A stretch of DNA of 5,700 nucleotides from CAYMOV01 sp964392085 (lineage in GTDB: Bacteria > Oederibacteriota > Muellerivitia > Muellerivitales > Muellerivitaceae). A model generated the notes under the pieces. The model saw only the letters and a program-made list of their open reading frames with translations, was not told where the DNA came from and made no database searches. The position numbers and the translations under genes are program-made. The DNA lies in assembly GCA_964392085.1 (NCBI GenBank), contig CAYMOV010000155.1, positions 1 through 5,700 on the forward strand. Reading direction: 5' to 3'. Positions 5,279-5,700 of the stretch are shown here, one piece after another. Every line of letters begins with the position of its first letter. The first letter of the stretch is position 1.

Positions 5279-5700
5279 TTATTGGACGATGAGCTTCTGG
5301 ATCTGCCGGTCCACCTGGCCCTGGGTGTCGGTCAATTCCACCACCACGATATAAAGACCCTTCGAGGTCCCGGTCGAGTCCCAGGTCGCGGACCCGGTTC
5401 CACGGATCACCCGAGTCAGTTCCCCGCTCACGGTGTAGATCGAGACCTTGAAGCCCAGCGCCATCGCCGGTTGGACGCTGAACTGGGCCACGGGTTGGGT
5501 CGAGTTCAGGACGTTCGGACTCACCCGGACGGTCAGGCCCGTCCCCCCGTAGGAAAGCACCGCGATGGGCTTCGTGATCACCTGGATCCCACCCTGCCCG
5601 TCCTGGGACTTGATCTCGATGTAGTACTGGCCGTTCGTCACGTACGTTCCGCTGTCGCTCCGTCCGTCCCAAACGGCCGCGGTGCCGTCCGACAGCACCA
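5279..5700 (-). CDS. C-terminal end of a second secreted surface protein, paralogue of gene A (gene B)
   Basis: Seen: an open minus-strand frame enters from the right edge and ends at TAA (5281-5279), giving 139 complete visible codons; the true start lies beyond the window, and the GTG at 5698 is internal. The visible part contains the end of a FlgD-type Ig-like domain (V-W-D-G, Y-Y-I-E-I) followed by a C-terminal domain of about 80 residues with V-S-I-Y-T-V-S-G-E-L, W-D-S-T-G, G-L-Y-I-V-V-V-E-L and a final K-L-I-V-Q. Known: this pattern is shared by FlgD-like Ig domains and type-A C-terminal sorting domains of FCB-group secreted proteins. Inference: it anchors or routes the protein at the cell surface. 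It is followed by a terminator at 5082-5052 and lies about 1 kb upstream of gene A in the same orientation. Its last 60 codons predict the missing end of gene A. Confidence 0.88.
   Translation of the reverse strand, partial: VLSDGTAAVWDGRSDSGTYVTNGQYYIEIKSQDGQGGIQVITKPIAVLSYGGTGLTVRVSPNVLNSTQPVAQFSVQPAMALGFKVSIYTVSGELTRVIRGTGSATWDSTGTSKGLYIVVVELTDTQGQVDRQIQKLIVQ
5462..5700 (-). repeat. Direct repeat, gene B copy of shared C-terminal module
   Basis: Partner of 1-239, 5461 bp apart, same orientation and same frame, 238 of 239 bases identical. The repeat shows two tandem genes carrying the same C-terminal module, or less likely a duplicated stretch of assembly. Confidence 0.97.

Noticed and set aside
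1..5700. Terminal redundancy of a circular 5.46-kb element (window ends repeat the start)
   Set aside because: The repeats differ at one base and the gene order reads naturally as two tandem genes with a terminator between them; circularity cannot be fully excluded without flanking sequence, but no replication gene is present.

Overview
GC-rich, single-theme window that looks like part of a metagenome-derived scaffold (it contains a run of exactly 100 N) from an uncultured, probably Gram-negative bacterium. Large secreted proteins with Thr-Pro tandem-repeat stalks, DUF11-like domains and FlgD-like C-terminal beta-domains recur in poorly cultivated lineages (FCB-related, Elusimicrobia-like and other candidate phyla). 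No marker gene is present, so I do not assign a taxon.

Layout, all coding on the minus strand. (1) Positions 4233 to 1 hold one continuous frame with no stop, running off the left edge: a giant exported surface protein of at least 1411 codons if the N run is taken at face value (gene A). From the N-terminus: signal peptide; Cys-rich unrecognised domain; DUF11-like domain; short Thr-Pro linker; carbohydrate-binding-like beta-sandwich; about 440 residues of Thr-Pro repeat interrupted by the assembly gap; second DUF11-like domain; two FlgD-type Ig-like domains; start of a third C-terminal domain. The G-rich appearance of the plus strand between about 1080 and 3090 is simply the complement of ACC/ACG/CCG codons. 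(2) Positions 4234-5278 are a non-coding gap of about 1 kb. It carries the ribosome binding site and a hairpin-rich leader of gene A, an intrinsic terminator pointing leftward, and two 7-bp-period arrays. (3) Positions 5700 to 5279 are the C-terminal end of a second minus-strand gene (gene B), upstream of gene A.

The main result is that window positions 1-239 (gene A) and 5462-5700 (gene B) are the same sequence except for one synonymous base (220/5681). The two genes are therefore tandem paralogues with an almost identical C-terminal module, either recently duplicated or homogenised by gene conversion. Gene B also shows how gene A should end: about 60 more codons, outside the window.

Functional picture (inference): the two proteins are secreted by the general export pathway and held at or released from the cell surface through a shared C-terminal module. 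Gene A displays Cys-rich and carbohydrate-binding-like domains at the tip of a Thr-Pro stalk that may be glycosylated. The terminator after gene B and the long leader before gene A suggest separate transcription units.
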